From: SAR202 cluster bacterium
GTDB lineage: Bacteria; Chloroflexota; Dehalococcoidia; Lucifugimonadales; UBA826
Assembly: GCA_022447825.1 (NCBI GenBank)
Contig: JAKUTY010000008.1
Span: 1-61,716, forward strand
Direction: 5' to 3'
Length of the DNA: 61,716 bases
This document shows, in pieces, positions 8,347 through 17,308 of this stretch. Each line of letters opens with the position of its first letter. The first letter of the stretch is position 1. The position numbers were made by a program, and so were the translations under genes. The notes beneath the pieces were generated by a model that saw only the letters and a program-made list of their open reading frames with translations, did no database searches and was not told the DNA's origin.

Positions 8347-9555
8347 ATGAATGATTTTTCAATAGATTCAGCTAATATTCCGGATTCTCAAGGTAGATAT
8401 GGAGTTTTTGGTGGTCAATATGTTCCTGAAACTCTAATTCCGGCATTAAATGAATTGGAATTAGAATATGAAAAAATTAAACATGATGAGGCTTTTCAAG
8501 CAAATCTTTCTGAGGTACTAAAAACATTTGTTGGTAGGCCTACAGAATTATATTTTGCTCAAAATTTAACCGAGAAACTTTCAGGTGCTCAAATTTATTT
8601 GAAACGTGAAGATTTGGCTCATACTGGTGCTCATAAGATTAACAATGCTCTTGGACAAGGTTTGTTAGCTAAAAAAATGGGTAAAAATAGAATAATTGCT
8701 GAAACAGGTGCGGGTCAGCACGGAGTGGCAACGGCTACTGTTTGTGCAAAATTGGGCCTAGAATGTGTAGTTTACATGGGCGAAGAAGATATCCGAAGAC
8801 AAGCCCTTAATGTGTCTAGGATGAAGTTATTGGGAGCTGAAGTTATTTCAGTAAATTCTGGTAGTAAAACATTAAAAGATGCTATAAATGAAGCAATTAG
8901 GGATTGGGTTACTAATGTTCAAACTACACATTATTTAATTGGCAGTGCTGTTGGTCCTCACCCTTATCCAATGATAGTTAGAGATTTTCAGAGAATTATA
9001 GGAAAAGAATCTAGGTCTCAAATTCTTGAAATAACAGGTAAATTACCTGAATATGTAATTGCTTGTGTTGGTGGAGGAAGTAACGCTATTGGTCTGTTTT
9101 ATGATTTTATTTCTGATCAACATGTGCAATTGATTGGTGTTGAAGCTGGAGGTGAAGGAATTAAGACTGGCAAACATTCTTCTACTATTTCAGCAGGGAA
9201 AATAGGTGTTTTGCATGGGAGTATGTCATATTTAATACAGAATGATGATGGTCAAATTATTGAGACACATAGTATTTCAGCTGGTCTTGACTATCCCGGA
9301 GTTGGCCCCGAGCATAGTTGGTTAAAAGACATTGAAAGAGCTCAATATGTTAGTGTAAGTGACTCTGAAGCTCTAAAAGGTTTTGAATTAATATGTGAAA
9401 CTGAGGGTATTATTCCTGCTTTGGAGCCTGCCCATGCAGTTCATTATGTATCTAAATTAGCCCCAACTTTATCTCAAAATGATGTTATTTTATTGGGAAT
9501 GTCAGGCAGAGGAGATAAAGATATGGAAACAGTTGCACAAGCACTAAATATTTAA
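8347..9555 (+). CDS. trpB: Tryptophan synthase beta chain
   Basis: PLP enzyme condensing indole and serine to tryptophan. 402 residues, TrpB1 type: [15 protein letters not shown] at the N-terminus, PLP lysine K97 in [10 protein letters not shown], catalytic E119 in [13 protein letters not shown], phosphate loop GGGSNAIG and C-terminal [11 protein letters not shown]. The usual partner trpA is not adjacent on either side, and no other trp gene is in the window. The neighbours are an unrelated methyltransferase upstream and a secreted protein 3 bp downstream. Confidence 0.96.
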   Translation: MNDFSIDSANIPDSQGRYGVFGGQYVPETLIPALNELELEYEKIKHDEAFQANLSEVLKTFVGRPTELYFAQNLTEKLSGAQIYLKREDLAHTGAHKINNALGQGLLAKKMGKNRIIAETGAGQHGVATATVCAKLGLECVVYMGEEDIRRQALNVSRMKLLGAEVISVNSGSKTLKDAINEAIRDWVTNVQTTHYLIGSAVGPHPYPMIVRDFQRIIGKESRSQILEITGKLPEYVIACVGGGSNAIGLFYDFISDQHVQLIGVEAGGEGIKTGKHSSTISAGKIGVLHGSMSYLIQNDDGQIIETHSISAGLDYPGVGPEHSWLKDIERAQYVSVSDSEALKGFELICETEGIIPALEPAHAVHYVSKLAPTLSQNDVILLGMSGRGDKDMETVAQALNI

Positions 9556-9558
9556 AAA

Positions 9559-10101
9559 TTGATAACTTCAAAAACAATAATTTCTCTCTCTTTCATTTTT
9601 GGATTTTTGTTTTTTTCCTTATTAATTCCTATAGAAGCAAATGGTTCAGTAAAAAATTACCAAGAAAATCAGGTTGGGAAATTTGTAGTAGGCCTTGGTT
9701 CAGTTCCTGACCAACCTACTAAAGGGTTAAATCATTTTGCTTTATATGTAAGACAAAAAGAATCACAAGAAAAATTCCAAAATTTGAAAGTTTATTTATC
9801 GGCTTCGATGGAAAATATGAATTCTGGTCAAACTTTCAAATCTGAAATGAATAATACTTTGTTTGATCCCGAATATTATGAAGTAGACATTTCTTTAGAT
9901 TCTGAAGGAAAATGGTTTTTATTGGTAGATGTATTGATAAACGAAAATCAATTAGATTCACATAATTTTTCAACTTTATTTGAAATAGATGCTGTTTCGC
10001 CTAATCCATTGAATTCATTTTTAACGTTAGCATTATTAGGATTTTTAGTGATATTCGTATTAAAATATGCGTCTAATATTATTTTTAAAAGGCCAAAATG
10101 A
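9559..10101 (+). CDS. Secreted protein with C-terminal membrane anchor, unknown function
   Basis: Not recognised with confidence. 180 residues: an N-terminal signal peptide (about 1-28, SFIFGFLFFSLLIPIEANG), a beta-rich extracytoplasmic domain of about 115 residues, one C-terminal transmembrane helix (about 153-172) and a short basic tail (KRPK). The layout recalls small FixH/YtkA-like exported domains, but no diagnostic motif is visible. TTG start 3 bp after trpB; it overlaps the following lipoprotein gene by 4 bp. Together with the next two genes it forms a tight envelope cassette. Confidence 0.7.
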   Translation: MITSKTIISLSFIFGFLFFSLLIPIEANGSVKNYQENQVGKFVVGLGSVPDQPTKGLNHFALYVRQKESQEKFQNLKVYLSASMENMNSGQTFKSEMNNTLFDPEYYEVDISLDSEGKWFLLVDVLINENQLDSHNFSTLFEIDAVSPNPLNSFLTLALLGFLVIFVLKYASNIIFKRPK

Positions 10102-10841
10102 TTAAATTTCATTCTTATATCTTGGTTTTGGTTTTGGTTTTGTCAGTATCTTGTTCAGAAGCAGATATTGATCCAAATCAAAATACTACTGAAGTTACAA
10201 ATATAAAAGAAACTACTATACAAATAGAAGACGGCAAAATTTCTAATGGAATCGATGTAATTACTTTAAAAAAAAATGATCAGGTCAAATTATCTTTTAA
10301 TTCAAATGAAGAAATTGAAATACACTTGCATGGTTATGATATAAAAAAATTAGTGAAACCTAATGAAACTTCGGTGATGGAATTTAAGGCTATCGCTACC
10401 GGCAGATATAATGTCACTTCTCACTTAGATCAAAATGGTGGGAATCATCATAATCATGATCATTCTGAACATGGGGCATTGTTTGAATCCCAATCACTCT
10501 TATCAGGTGATTTTTATTCATATCAAGTTCCTGATGATTTTTCTGATTTTCCCATCCTTTATCACGATCATATGGAGCATAAGACTCAAGGTACTATAGA
10601 GCTTTCAAAAGACAATCAATCTATTGATGAAGTTAAAATTTTGATCACTGAAAAAGACAATTCACAAATCTTAATTTTTGATCCTGAAGTTATTTTTGTG
10701 AACCCAGGAACAAAAATAACTTGGGAGAATCAATTAGACAGGAAAGTTAGGATTACTAGTGGATCTCCTCCCGGTGTTTCAAAACATTCTGAACATCATG
10801 ATGAAGAAATTAAGTTGTTTAGAATTGAGGTCTATCCTTAG
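10098..10841 (+). CDS. His-rich lipoprotein, cupredoxin-like, possible metal binding
   Basis: 247 residues with a lipobox LSVSC (C19), so it is a predicted lipoprotein. Two regions resemble cupredoxin-like beta domains: one near residues 40-110 (KKNDQVKLSFNSNEEIEIHL) and one near 190-245 (VIFVNPGTKITWENQ). Between and after them are His-rich clusters (NHHNHDHSEHG, YHDHMEHKTQG, KHSEHHDEE) suited to copper or zinc binding. Metal identity and role are inferred. It overlaps the upstream gene by 4 bp and lies 9 bp before a large membrane protein, so the three likely work together. Confidence 0.7.
   Translation: MIKFHSYILVLVLVLSVSCSEADIDPNQNTTEVTNIKETTIQIEDGKISNGIDVITLKKNDQVKLSFNSNEEIEIHLHGYDIKKLVKPNETSVMEFKAIATGRYNVTSHLDQNGGNHHNHDHSEHGALFESQSLLSGDFYSYQVPDDFSDFPILYHDHMEHKTQGTIELSKDNQSIDEVKILITEKDNSQILIFDPEVIFVNPGTKITWENQLDRKVRITSGSPPGVSKHSEHHDEEIKLFRIEVYP
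10122..10142 (+). repeat. Hexanucleotide tandem repeat in a signal peptide
   Basis: TTGGTT is repeated three times and followed by TTG, encoding alternating Leu-Val in the hydrophobic core of the lipoprotein signal peptide. The unit is two codons, so slippage would change signal length without a frameshift. Confidence 0.6.
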
Positions 10842-10850
10842 GAAAATATT

Positions 10851-12323
10851 TTGAAATCCTTTTCACTTTTATTTGTAATAGGTTTTTTATTTTTTTTACC
10901 TTTCCCGGTTAGTGCTCATGGATTTGGAGAAAGATATGATCTTCCACTTCCGTTACCATATTTTATGGTAGGCGCTGCCGCTACAGTAGCATTATCTTTT
11001 TTAATTATTGGTTGGTTTTTTTCACAATCATCGGATGAGAAATCATATTGGACATTAAATTTATTTTCATTGAAATATATGAAATGCATTTTAAATTTTA
11101 TTAGTTTTATTTTGGGTTTTGTCTCTGTTGGGATTCTTGTTTTATGTATTTTAGTAGGATTGTGGGGTACCCAAGAACCTTTGGAAAATTTTTCTCCAAC
11201 ATTTGTATGGATTATATGGTGGGTTGGTATTGGATATTTCGTTGCTTTGGTGGGAAATATTTGGCTGGTAATTAATCCATGGATGATTTTATATAATTAT
11301 TATGAGCGGTGGAGAAAACCAAAACCTATACTTAAATGGCCCGCAAAATTCGAATCATGGCCAGCACTTATATTCTTTTTAATTTTTGGTTGGGTAGAAA
11401 ATGTTTATAGTGGAGCATCACAGCCATTTAATTTATCAATTTTGTTGATACTTTACTCTTTGTTAACTTTTTTTGGGATGCGTTTGTTTGGTAAACACGT
11501 TTGGTTAAATCATGCTGACCCTTTTTATATATTGTTTGGGTTGTTTTCTAGATTTTCTCCAACAGAAATACAAAGTAAATGTGCTGACTCCTCCAAATGT
11601 GTTGATAGTCTTGAATGTTGGGAAAAGTCGGAAATTGGAAACAGAAAATTGAATATTAGGCCTTTTTTTGTTGGTTTGGCATCAGGAGAAAAAGTCGAAA
11701 CTTCAATTATGATATTTCACGTAACCGCATTAGCTACAGTTACGTTTGATGGATTTGCTGAAACTCCTGCTTGGGTACAAATACAAAATTTGATTTGGCC
11801 TATTATAGATCCCTTAAATTTAAATAATTCATCTGTGATCACTTCATTGGGAAGTATTTTTTTTCCGTTATATTTTTCTGTAATTTATCTGTTAATTTGT
11901 TCTTGGACATCAAAAATTTCAAAAGGTTTGATTTCTACTGAAAAGGTTGCTAAAACTTTTGTTTTTTCTTTAGTTCCCATTGCCTTGGCTTATAATCTAT
12001 CTCATTATTTTTCATTTTTAATAATTACGGGACAAAATATTATTCCATTAATTTCAGATCCATTTGGGTTTGGTTGGAATATATTGGGTACCAAAAATTA
12101 TATTCCCAATTTTTCTATAGTTAATGCCAGATTCGTATGGATTCTTTCAGTATTTTCATTAGTAGTTGGGCATATTATTTCTGTGTATATTTCTCATAAA
12201 ATCGCAAGCAGAAGCATTTCATCCATTAAATTAGTTATACAAAGTCAAATTCCAATGTTGTTTCTAATGGTTTTTTATACTGCTATAAGTTTGTGGATAA
12301 TTGCCCAACCAATAGTAGAATAA
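10851..12323 (+). CDS. Polytopic membrane protein, FedB-like (fenitrothion hydrolase annotated family)
   Basis: 490 residues with a cleavable-looking signal peptide ending SAHGFGERYDLPLPLPYF, then about 10-11 hydrophobic helices. The mature N-terminus AHGFGERYDLPLPL is the feature I associate with the actinobacterial/proteobacterial family annotated as FedB-like fenitrothion hydrolase; that name comes from one organophosphate-degrading strain and probably does not describe the native role. A soluble loop near 235-262 contains CADSSKCVDSLECWEK, four or so cysteines that could bind metal. TTG start, 9 bp after the His-rich lipoprotein. A copper- or metal-handling membrane complex is one reasonable guess. 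Confidence 0.65.
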   Translation: MKSFSLLFVIGFLFFLPFPVSAHGFGERYDLPLPLPYFMVGAAATVALSFLIIGWFFSQSSDEKSYWTLNLFSLKYMKCILNFISFILGFVSVGILVLCILVGLWGTQEPLENFSPTFVWIIWWVGIGYFVALVGNIWLVINPWMILYNYYERWRKPKPILKWPAKFESWPALIFFLIFGWVENVYSGASQPFNLSILLILYSLLTFFGMRLFGKHVWLNHADPFYILFGLFSRFSPTEIQSKCADSSKCVDSLECWEKSEIGNRKLNIRPFFVGLASGEKVETSIMIFHVTALATVTFDGFAETPAWVQIQNLIWPIIDPLNLNNSSVITSLGSIFFPLYFSVIYLLICSWTSKISKGLISTEKVAKTFVFSLVPIALAYNLSHYFSFLIITGQNIIPLISDPFGFGWNILGTKNYIPNFSIVNARFVWILSVFSLVVGHIISVYISHKIASRSISSIKLVIQSQIPMLFLMVFYTAISLWIIAQPIVE

Positions 12324-12420
12324 TTTGATTGAAATAAAATTCATAATTGTGACAGTTTTTTTGTGATTTGTCTGATACTATCTACCATGAAGTAAATATT
12401 AGATTGATGAGGGTCATAAT

Positions 12421-12654
12421 ATGAATTATAACAATGAACCCGAGAATATTACTCAATATTCCTGTCCTAAATGTGTAAATTACACATATGAAACTGGTGA
12501 AATTCGTACAACAGGTTCTGGTATTTCAAGGTTTTTAGATATACAAAACCAAAAATTTGCTCACATCACATGTGATAAATGTGGATACACAGAATTTTTC
12601 AAAAGAAGAGCAAGTGGAGTTGGAAATATTTTAGATTTATTTATGGGCGGATAA
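12421..12654 (+). CDS. Small zinc-ribbon protein (Zn_ribbon_13/DUF2082-like)
   Basis: 77 residues with two CxxC knuckles, C15/C18 (CPKC) and C51/C54 (CDKC), and the family phrase GEIRTTGSGISRFLDIQNQKF between them. The C-terminus GNILDLFMGG is also typical. The family is predicted to bind nucleic acid, but no function is established. ATG start with GAGGG upstream. It has a 97-bp gap before it that contains no other gene and precedes purF by 29 bp. Confidence 0.85.
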   Translation: MNYNNEPENITQYSCPKCVNYTYETGEIRTTGSGISRFLDIQNQKFAHITCDKCGYTEFFKRRASGVGNILDLFMGG

Positions 12655-12683
12655 ATTTGAACCACAATATTTTGGATAATTAA

Positions 12684-14072
12684 ATGAAGGAAGCCTGTGG
12701 AGTTGTAGCTGTATATTCACCTGGTCAACAAGCTTCTAGAGCAGCTTTTTTTGGAATTCATGCGCTTCAGCATCGAGGACAAGAAAGTGCCGGTATTGCT
12801 TCAAGTGCTGGAAAGAATATACAAGTAAAAACTCAAATGGGCCTAGTCACTCAGGCTTTTCAAGAGAAGGATTTAACCGACTTGGATGGTTATATCGCCT
12901 TAGGCCATACCCGATACTCTACTACCGGTTCTAGTAATATTGATAATGCGCAACCATTTATATCCAAAAGTGATTCTATTGAAATTGCTTTGGGACACAA
13001 CGGCAATCTGATTAATTCAGTAGAATTGCGTGATGAGTTATTAGATTTAGATGTACATTTTCAATCTTCTGCAGATTCAGAAATTATTGCTCATTTGATT
13101 TCTCATGCTCCTGCTAGTTCCTGGTCTGAAAGAATTGCATATGCTATGAGAAAGCTCAATGGTGCCTATTCTCTAGGAATTATGACGAAGGAAGAAATTA
13201 TTGGAGTTCGTGATCCTTTGGGGGTTCGGCCTTTATGTATTGGTACTTTAGATGATGGTTGGGTCATCGCTTCTGAATCATGTGCATTAGACCATTTAGG
13301 TGCAGAATTTGTTCGTGAAGTGCTACCTGGTGAAGCGGTACTGATTAATGAAGAAGGCTTAAAATCTATTTATCAAAAACCTAATTATGATCAAGTTTTG
13401 GGCAGTTGTATTTTTGAACAGATTTATTTTTCAAGACCAGATTCTTTGTTAAATGGTGATTTAGTTTATACATCTAGGATGAATATGGGAGCTCAGTTAG
13501 CTAAAGACTTTCCAGTTGACGCAGATGTTGTAATTGGTGTTCCTGATTCTGCTACAGCAGCTGCAGTAGGGTATTCTCAACAATCTGGAATTCCATTTTC
13601 TGAAGGATTAGTAAAAAATAGATACGTAGGTAGAACTTTTATTTTTCCTGATCAAAGGTTGAGAGAATTAGGGGTTAGGCGAAAATTTAACCTACTTCCA
13701 CAAATTTTAAAAGATAAAAAAGTTATTGTGGTTGACGATAGTATTGTTCGCGGTACTACAACCCCACATATTGTAGATTTGCTAAGAAAAGGTGGCGCTA
13801 AAGAAATTCATTTGAGAATTTGTGCCCCTCCGATTATTTCTCCTTGTCATTTTGGGGTTGATATGGCAAAAAAATCTGAATTAATAGCCAGCAATATGAG
13901 TGTAGAAGAAATTACTGAACACCTAAAAGTAGATTCTTTAGGTTTTTTAAGCAATGACGGATTGTTAAAATCTATTTCAGGTGAAAGAAATCAATATTGT
14001 ATGGGATGTTTTACAGGAAATTATCCAATTCCTATTCAACTTGAGATGGATAAATTAGTTTTAGAATCATAA
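12684..14072 (+). CDS. purF: Amidophosphoribosyltransferase
   Basis: First committed step of purine synthesis: PRPP plus glutamine to phosphoribosylamine. 462 residues. The N-terminal Ntn glutaminase uses C5 (ACGVVAVYS), which implies removal of a four-residue propeptide MKEA. The PRPP-binding loop is VIVVDDSIVRGTTT. Cysteines of the B. subtilis-type [4Fe-4S] cluster are visible in CAPPIISPCHFG and near the C-terminus (YCMGCFTGNYP). No clear Shine-Dalgarno sequence. First gene of a purF-purN-purM-purH cluster. Confidence 0.97.
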   Translation: MKEACGVVAVYSPGQQASRAAFFGIHALQHRGQESAGIASSAGKNIQVKTQMGLVTQAFQEKDLTDLDGYIALGHTRYSTTGSSNIDNAQPFISKSDSIEIALGHNGNLINSVELRDELLDLDVHFQSSADSEIIAHLISHAPASSWSERIAYAMRKLNGAYSLGIMTKEEIIGVRDPLGVRPLCIGTLDDGWVIASESCALDHLGAEFVREVLPGEAVLINEEGLKSIYQKPNYDQVLGSCIFEQIYFSRPDSLLNGDLVYTSRMNMGAQLAKDFPVDADVVIGVPDSATAAAVGYSQQSGIPFSEGLVKNRYVGRTFIFPDQRLRELGVRRKFNLLPQILKDKKVIVVDDSIVRGTTTPHIVDLLRKGGAKEIHLRICAPPIISPCHFGVDMAKKSELIASNMSVEEITEHLKVDSLGFLSNDGLLKSISGERNQYCMGCFTGNYPIPIQLEMDKLVLES

Positions 14073-14089
14073 GGAGACTACTAGTTCTA

Positions 14090-14731
14090 GTGAGTAATTT
14101 TCCGTTGAATTTGGGGATTTTAGCTTCTCATGAGGGGACTAATTTACAAGTAATATTAGATGCTTGTAACCAAAAAGCTATCAATGCATCGGTTAATGTA
14201 GTCATTAGTAATAATTCTGATTCCAGAGCACTCAAAAGAGCTAAAGAAGCTAATGTTTTAGCTCTTCATATGAGCACAATTACTCATTTGAATGAACACA
14301 AATTAGATATAGCCATCACTGAAATCATGAAATCTAATCAAGTTAATTTGATTCTTTTAGCAGGCTACATGAAAAAAATTGGACCTTTACTTCTTTCTAG
14401 GTATAAAAATAGAATCATTAATAGTCACCCGTCTTTACTACCTTTGTACAGTGGTAAAGGAATGTTTGGTGATTTAGTTCACCAGTCTGTTCTAGAGAAT
14501 AAAGAAGAAGTTAGTGGAATTACCCTTCATTTAGTTGATCAAGATTATGACCATGGTCATAAAATAGCACAAAAAAAAGTAAAAGTTCTTCCTACTGATA
14601 ATATTATTTCTTTAAAGAAAAGAATTCAGTTTATAGAACATCAATTTTGGATCGAAACTTTAAAAAAAATCAGTCAAAAAGAAATTGATTTAGATGTGAT
14701 AGGTACAAAAGAGGAGTCTTTTCAGTTATGA
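14090..14731 (+). CDS. purN: Phosphoribosylglycinamide formyltransferase
   Basis: Transfers formyl from 10-formyl-THF to GAR. 213 residues. The catalytic Asn/His pair is in RIINSHPSLLPLYSGKGM, and the catalytic Asp in VDQDYDHGHKIAQ; LLAGYMKKIGPLLL is the preceding folate-site strand. The usual SGxGSN phosphate loop near the N-terminus is altered to ASHEGTNLQ, still acceptable in this family. GTG start with AAGGAGA upstream. It overlaps purM by 4 bp. Confidence 0.94.
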   Translation: MSNFPLNLGILASHEGTNLQVILDACNQKAINASVNVVISNNSDSRALKRAKEANVLALHMSTITHLNEHKLDIAITEIMKSNQVNLILLAGYMKKIGPLLLSRYKNRIINSHPSLLPLYSGKGMFGDLVHQSVLENKEEVSGITLHLVDQDYDHGHKIAQKKVKVLPTDNIISLKKRIQFIEHQFWIETLKKISQKEIDLDVIGTKEESFQL

Positions 14732-15774
14732 ATATTCATAAAAAAGTTTCAAAAATTTATACTTCATCTGGCGTAAATTTAGATAACTCTGAAAAAGTTA
14801 AAGATCAAATCAAAACTATTGCTCAAAACACCTATGACACGAATGTGATGGGTGGTGTTGGTGGTTTTGCAGCCCTATATCAACTTTCTGGATATGACCA
14901 ACCAGTTTTAGTGTCTAGTACAGATCCCGTAGGAACCAAATTAAGTGTTGCAGGAATGGCAAATGATTATTCAAATATTGGAATTGATTTAGTTAACGCA
15001 TGTATAAATGATTTGATTGTTGTGGGAGCAGACCCATTATTTTTTTTAGATTATGTAGCGACTTCAGTAATGGATCAGGAAATTGTGCTAACAATAGTTC
15101 AAGGTATATCTAAGATGTGCGAGGAATCTAATTGTGCATTAATTGGAGGTGAAACATCTGAAATGCCCGGAGTATTTCAGAATAGAAAATTTGATGTTTC
15201 TGGTTTTGTTGTAGGTGCTGTTGAATCATCCAAAATGATAACTCCCCATCAAAATATTCGAATTAATGACGATTTAATCGGAATACCATCTAACGGCCTG
15301 CATACTAATGGCTATTCTTTGGTGAGACATATTTTTAATTTAGAAGAGGACACATCTCCTTTATTTCAACAATTTGAAGGAATTAATAATTCTTTGGGTC
15401 AAGAATTATTAAAACCTCACATTTCTTACTACAAAACCCTTAAGCCAGTTTATGAACTAGTTAATGGAATAGCACACATTACTGGAGGAGGCTTATTTGA
15501 AAATATTCCTAGAATTCTTCCAGAGAATATGATGGCAATATTTGATTCTAATACATGGGATGTTCAAGAAGTTTTTAATTTGATTCAAAATCAAGGACAG
15601 GTAGATACTATTGAAATGTACCATGTTTTTAATATGGGATTGGGAATGGTATTGTCTGTAAGCCCCTCTAAAACTGATCAAGTTTTAAATGCAATTCCAG
15701 GTTCTAGGATTGTTGGTAAAGTTGCAGAAAAAACTAGTGTAGATAAAGTGGTTATAGAAAACATATTAAATTAG
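14728..15774 (+). CDS. purM: Phosphoribosylformylglycinamidine cyclo-ligase (AIR synthetase)
   Basis: ATP-dependent closure of FGAM to AIR. 348 residues. Landmarks: GGFAALYQL, STDPVGTKLSVA for ATP/metal binding, VNACINDLIVVGADPLFFLDY, GGETSEMPGVF, IPSNGLHTNGYSLVR and AHITGGGLFENIPR. Length and motif order are standard. Starts within the purN stop (ATGA) and is followed by purH after 8 bp. Confidence 0.97.
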   Translation: MNIHKKVSKIYTSSGVNLDNSEKVKDQIKTIAQNTYDTNVMGGVGGFAALYQLSGYDQPVLVSSTDPVGTKLSVAGMANDYSNIGIDLVNACINDLIVVGADPLFFLDYVATSVMDQEIVLTIVQGISKMCEESNCALIGGETSEMPGVFQNRKFDVSGFVVGAVESSKMITPHQNIRINDDLIGIPSNGLHTNGYSLVRHIFNLEEDTSPLFQQFEGINNSLGQELLKPHISYYKTLKPVYELVNGIAHITGGGLFENIPRILPENMMAIFDSNTWDVQEVFNLIQNQGQVDTIEMYHVFNMGLGMVLSVSPSKTDQVLNAIPGSRIVGKVAEKTSVDKVVIENILN

Positions 15775-15782
15775 AGTGAAAA

Positions 15783-17306
15783 ATGAATGCAATAATCAGT
15801 GTAAGTGATAAGAGCCAAATAGAATTGCTGGCTAATTCTTTCTCAAATACCCAAATAGACATGATTAGTACTGGTGGTACTTTTGAAAACCTTAAAGAAT
15901 TAGGGTTTAGTCCAATTCAAGTATCAAATTTTACAAAATTTCCTGAAATTCTTGGTGGTAGAGTTAAAACCCTCCATCCAAATATCCATGCAGGCATTTT
16001 GGCTAAAAGAAATGACGAGTCACAAATGGATACCATTAAAGAGCTTAATATAAAAACTATCGATTTTGTAATAGTTAATTTATATCCCTTTATTGAAACA
16101 GTATCTAACAAGAATGTTACTCTTGAGACAGCCTTGGAAAACATTGATATTGGTGGTCCTACTCTTTTAAGAGCTGCAGCAAAAAATTTCCCAAGTGTTT
16201 TAGTAATTGTAGATCCGAATGATTACACTTGGATATCAGAAAGAATAGATTCTGGGGGAACTTTTTCTTTAGATGAAAGGAAAAAGTTGGCAAGAAAAGC
16301 TTTTCAGCATGTAGCAGTCTATGATACTGCTATATCAAGTTGGTTAAATGATGAATCTATTTTGTCTCCATCGGAAATATCGATTGGGTTAAATAAAATT
16401 GCTGATTTGAGGTATGGAGAAAATCCTCACCAAACAGGATCCGTTTATTCTAATTTTTTGGGAACTGGGGGAGTAGTTAATTCTCGTCAAGTTCATGGTA
16501 TGCCTATGTCTTATACCAACTATCTAGATGCTGATGCTGCTTGGACTACAGTAAATTCATTTGAACAAAATGCTTGTGTAATTGTTAAACATACTAATCC
16601 GTGTGGCATTGCATTAGATAATCAACAATCTAGTGCTTTTGAGAAAGCTTTTGAAGGAGACTCTGTTTCTGCTTATGGTGGAATTGTTGGCTTTAATAAC
16701 CTTGTTGAATTAGATACAGCAAATTCCATGAAAGGGATACTTTTTGACATTATTATCGCGCCATCTTATTCCGAAGAAGCTTTGCAAGTTCTACAAAAAA
16801 GAAAAAGGACTAGAATTTTAATTGCAGAGAAACCTCAGGGCATTAATTCTGATATCAATTTTCGAACGATCTCTGGAGGATATTTAGTTCAATCAAACAA
16901 TGATTTGTATGAAGACCCATCTAATTGGAATATTGTTTCTAAAAGACACCCTACTGAAAAAGAGTTTAAAGATTTAACATTTGCTTGGAAATGCTTGAAA
17001 CATATTAAGTCTAATTCAATAGTTTTAGCAAAAAATGATACTTTAACTGGGATGGGAGCTGGTCAACCAAATAGGGTAGTTAGTATTCATTTAGCTCTAA
17101 GAATCGCTGGAGAAAAAGCTATTGGTTCGTGTTTGGCATCAGATGCATTTATGCCATTTGCAGACAATATAGAAATGGCTCACCAGGGTGGGATAAAGGC
17201 TGTAATTCAGCCTGGTGGTTCTATTAGAGATGACGACGTAATTAATGCCGTCAATGAATTTGATATGGCAATGATTTTTACTGGTACTAGACACTTTACT
17301 CATTAG
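15783..17306 (+). CDS. purH: Bifunctional AICAR formyltransferase/IMP cyclohydrolase
   Basis: Last two steps of IMP synthesis. 507 residues: an N-terminal MGS-like cyclohydrolase domain (ISTGGT, GRVKTLHPNIHAGILA, FVIVNLYPF, ENIDIGGPTLLRAAAKN) and a C-terminal AICAR transformylase domain (RYGENPHQTG, VIVKHTNPCGIA, SAYGGIVGFN, GMGAGQPNRV, SDAFMPFADNIE). It ends in GTRHFTH, the standard C-terminus. Last pur gene of the cluster; purL, purQ, purS, purD, purE, purC and purB are not here. Confidence 0.97.
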   Translation: MNAIISVSDKSQIELLANSFSNTQIDMISTGGTFENLKELGFSPIQVSNFTKFPEILGGRVKTLHPNIHAGILAKRNDESQMDTIKELNIKTIDFVIVNLYPFIETVSNKNVTLETALENIDIGGPTLLRAAAKNFPSVLVIVDPNDYTWISERIDSGGTFSLDERKKLARKAFQHVAVYDTAISSWLNDESILSPSEISIGLNKIADLRYGENPHQTGSVYSNFLGTGGVVNSRQVHGMPMSYTNYLDADAAWTTVNSFEQNACVIVKHTNPCGIALDNQQSSAFEKAFEGDSVSAYGGIVGFNNLVELDTANSMKGILFDIIIAPSYSEEALQVLQKRKRTRILIAEKPQGINSDINFRTISGGYLVQSNNDLYEDPSNWNIVSKRHPTEKEFKDLTFAWKCLKHIKSNSIVLAKNDTLTGMGAGQPNRVVSIHLALRIAGEKAIGSCLASDAFMPFADNIEMAHQGGIKAVIQPGGSIRDDDVINAVNEFDMAMIFTGTRHFTH

Positions 17307-17308
17307 GT

